5,006 nucleotides of DNA. Origin: Lachnospiraceae bacterium. GTDB taxonomy: Bacteria; Bacillota; Clostridia; Lachnospirales; Lachnospiraceae. Positions 4,285 to 5,006 of this stretch are shown one piece after another. How positions within the stretch are numbered: the first letter of the stretch is position 1; each line of letters begins with the position of its first letter. The stretch spans positions 1 to 5,006 of the forward strand of contig JAAUZS010000179.1 in the NCBI GenBank assembly GCA_014804495.1, read 5' to 3'. Position numbers and translations under genes: made by a program. Below the pieces are notes generated by a model. That model was given only the letters and a program-made list of their open reading frames with translations, was not told the origin of the DNA and did not search any database.

Positions 4285-5006
4285 TTTGAAAAGATTATTC
4301 AAAAGAGACCGGTTTTACTGGGGTATCATGCTGGTAGTCATGACGTTAGCGGTAATTTATATGCTGACTAAGGTATATGGTTCATATAACATATTATTTA
4401 ACAAAGAGGATTACTTAGAACATTCGCAATACCTGCGGGAACTTTGGAACGATTATCCTAATCTGTTCGAACTGCCCGGTATCTATTCTGAAGAAATTCC
4501 GTATGTGGCTTTGGAACATCTTGTGTCAATGACTGTGCTGGCGGCATTACTTGCACAGGCGGTCAGGCTGTTGGTGCAGGAGACCAAAAACCGCACAGAA
4601 GTGCTGCGCATTTTTCCTGTAAAGTCATACAATTTACTTACCTGCCATTATCTTAGCGGACTGCTTATGGCAGGGATTCCGCTGCTGATGGAGGCAGCTA
4701 TTATTCGGCTGAATATACTGTATATAGAAAAAAATACTGACTTTATTTTTTCTAATATAGAACAGCTTTGGATATATGTCGGTAAAGGCATGATTATATT
4801 TATGCTTCATTATTCTCTGCTAGTCTTTTGCAGAAAGGTTACAAACCATGTTCCGGGAACGATTTTTACTTATATTGTGGCAAACATTGCAATAGAGGTA
4901 ATATCCGGTTATTGTTTTGATATTTATTATAATTTAGCAGAAAATAGTATTTCCAATTGGGTATATTGGGTAATTTTAACGCTCGTTTTAATTCTGCTCT
5001 CTTATG
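4277..5006 (+). CDS. ABC-2-type transporter permease, N-terminal part (runs off the window)
   Basis: An open frame begins at ATG 4277 inside the end of the ATPase gene (8-base overlap), preceded by GGGAGG (4263-4268) at 8-base spacing. It stays open for 243 codons to the window edge. It starts MSDLKRLFKRDRFYWGIMLV and shows hydrophobic segments near residues 14-33, 78-100, 126-143, 168-185, 194-210 and 228-243. A large hydrophilic loop of about 40 residues lies between the first two and is probably extracytoplasmic. After the second segment comes QETKNRTEVLRIFPVKSYNL, resembling the charged 'R-E-x-L-x-x-[LF]-P-V-[KR]' cytoplasmic segment that many Firmicutes ABC-2 permeases carry before their third helix. 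This fits the membrane partner of the ATPase just upstream. The C-terminal part lies beyond the window, so length and completeness are unknown. The substrate cannot be inferred. Confidence 0.88.
   Translation, partial: MSDLKRLFKRDRFYWGIMLVVMTLAVIYMLTKVYGSYNILFNKEDYLEHSQYLRELWNDYPNLFELPGIYSEEIPYVALEHLVSMTVLAALLAQAVRLLVQETKNRTEVLRIFPVKSYNLLTCHYLSGLLMAGIPLLMEAAIIRLNILYIEKNTDFIFSNIEQLWIYVGKGMIIFMLHYSLLVFCRKVTNHVPGTIFTYIVANIAIEVISGYCFDIYYNLAENSISNWVYWVILTLVLILLSY

Overview
The window looks like a piece of a low-GC Firmicutes chromosome, most likely a gut clostridium of the Lachnospiraceae type. This is inferred from the AT-rich intergenic DNA, strong AGGAGG-type ribosome sites, GTG and TTG starts, and protein families that are common there. 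All supported genes lie on the + strand; no tRNA, rRNA, CRISPR array or insertion sequence was seen.

Left part (1-2281): two tandem paralogous genes encode Rpn-family PD-(D/E)XK nucleases, a family also annotated as 'recombination-promoting nuclease/putative transposase'. The proteins align over almost their whole length and are about two thirds identical by eye. Both keep the catalytic D...E-x-K...Q series, but they differ in the C-terminal helical region. Their leaders are near-copies of each other, so the duplication unit of about 1.19 kb includes the upstream region. Each gene carries an in-frame internal ATG behind a strong Shine-Dalgarno sequence near the start of the C-terminal domain (831 and 2042). 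That layout matches the nested small-protein antitoxins described for E. coli Rpn nucleases. It is the most interesting signal here and makes the pair a candidate double toxin/intragenic-antitoxin (anti-phage) locus.

Middle (2346-2714): a four-helix membrane protein of the DUF2809 family follows 64 bases after the second nuclease gene, with its own strong ribosome site. It is richer in G+C than the genes before it.

Right part (2715-5006): an AT-rich leader carries a near-consensus sigma-A promoter whose -10 box lies in a perfect inverted repeat, a likely operator. It is followed by a YtrA-type operon: a short GntR-family repressor (TTG start), an ABC ATPase, and an ABC-2-like permease that overlaps the ATPase gene by 8 bases and runs off the window end. 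The expected logic is autorepression by the GntR protein, with relief (often by cell-envelope stress in relatives) switching on the transporter. Nothing in the sequence links this operon functionally to the nuclease pair.
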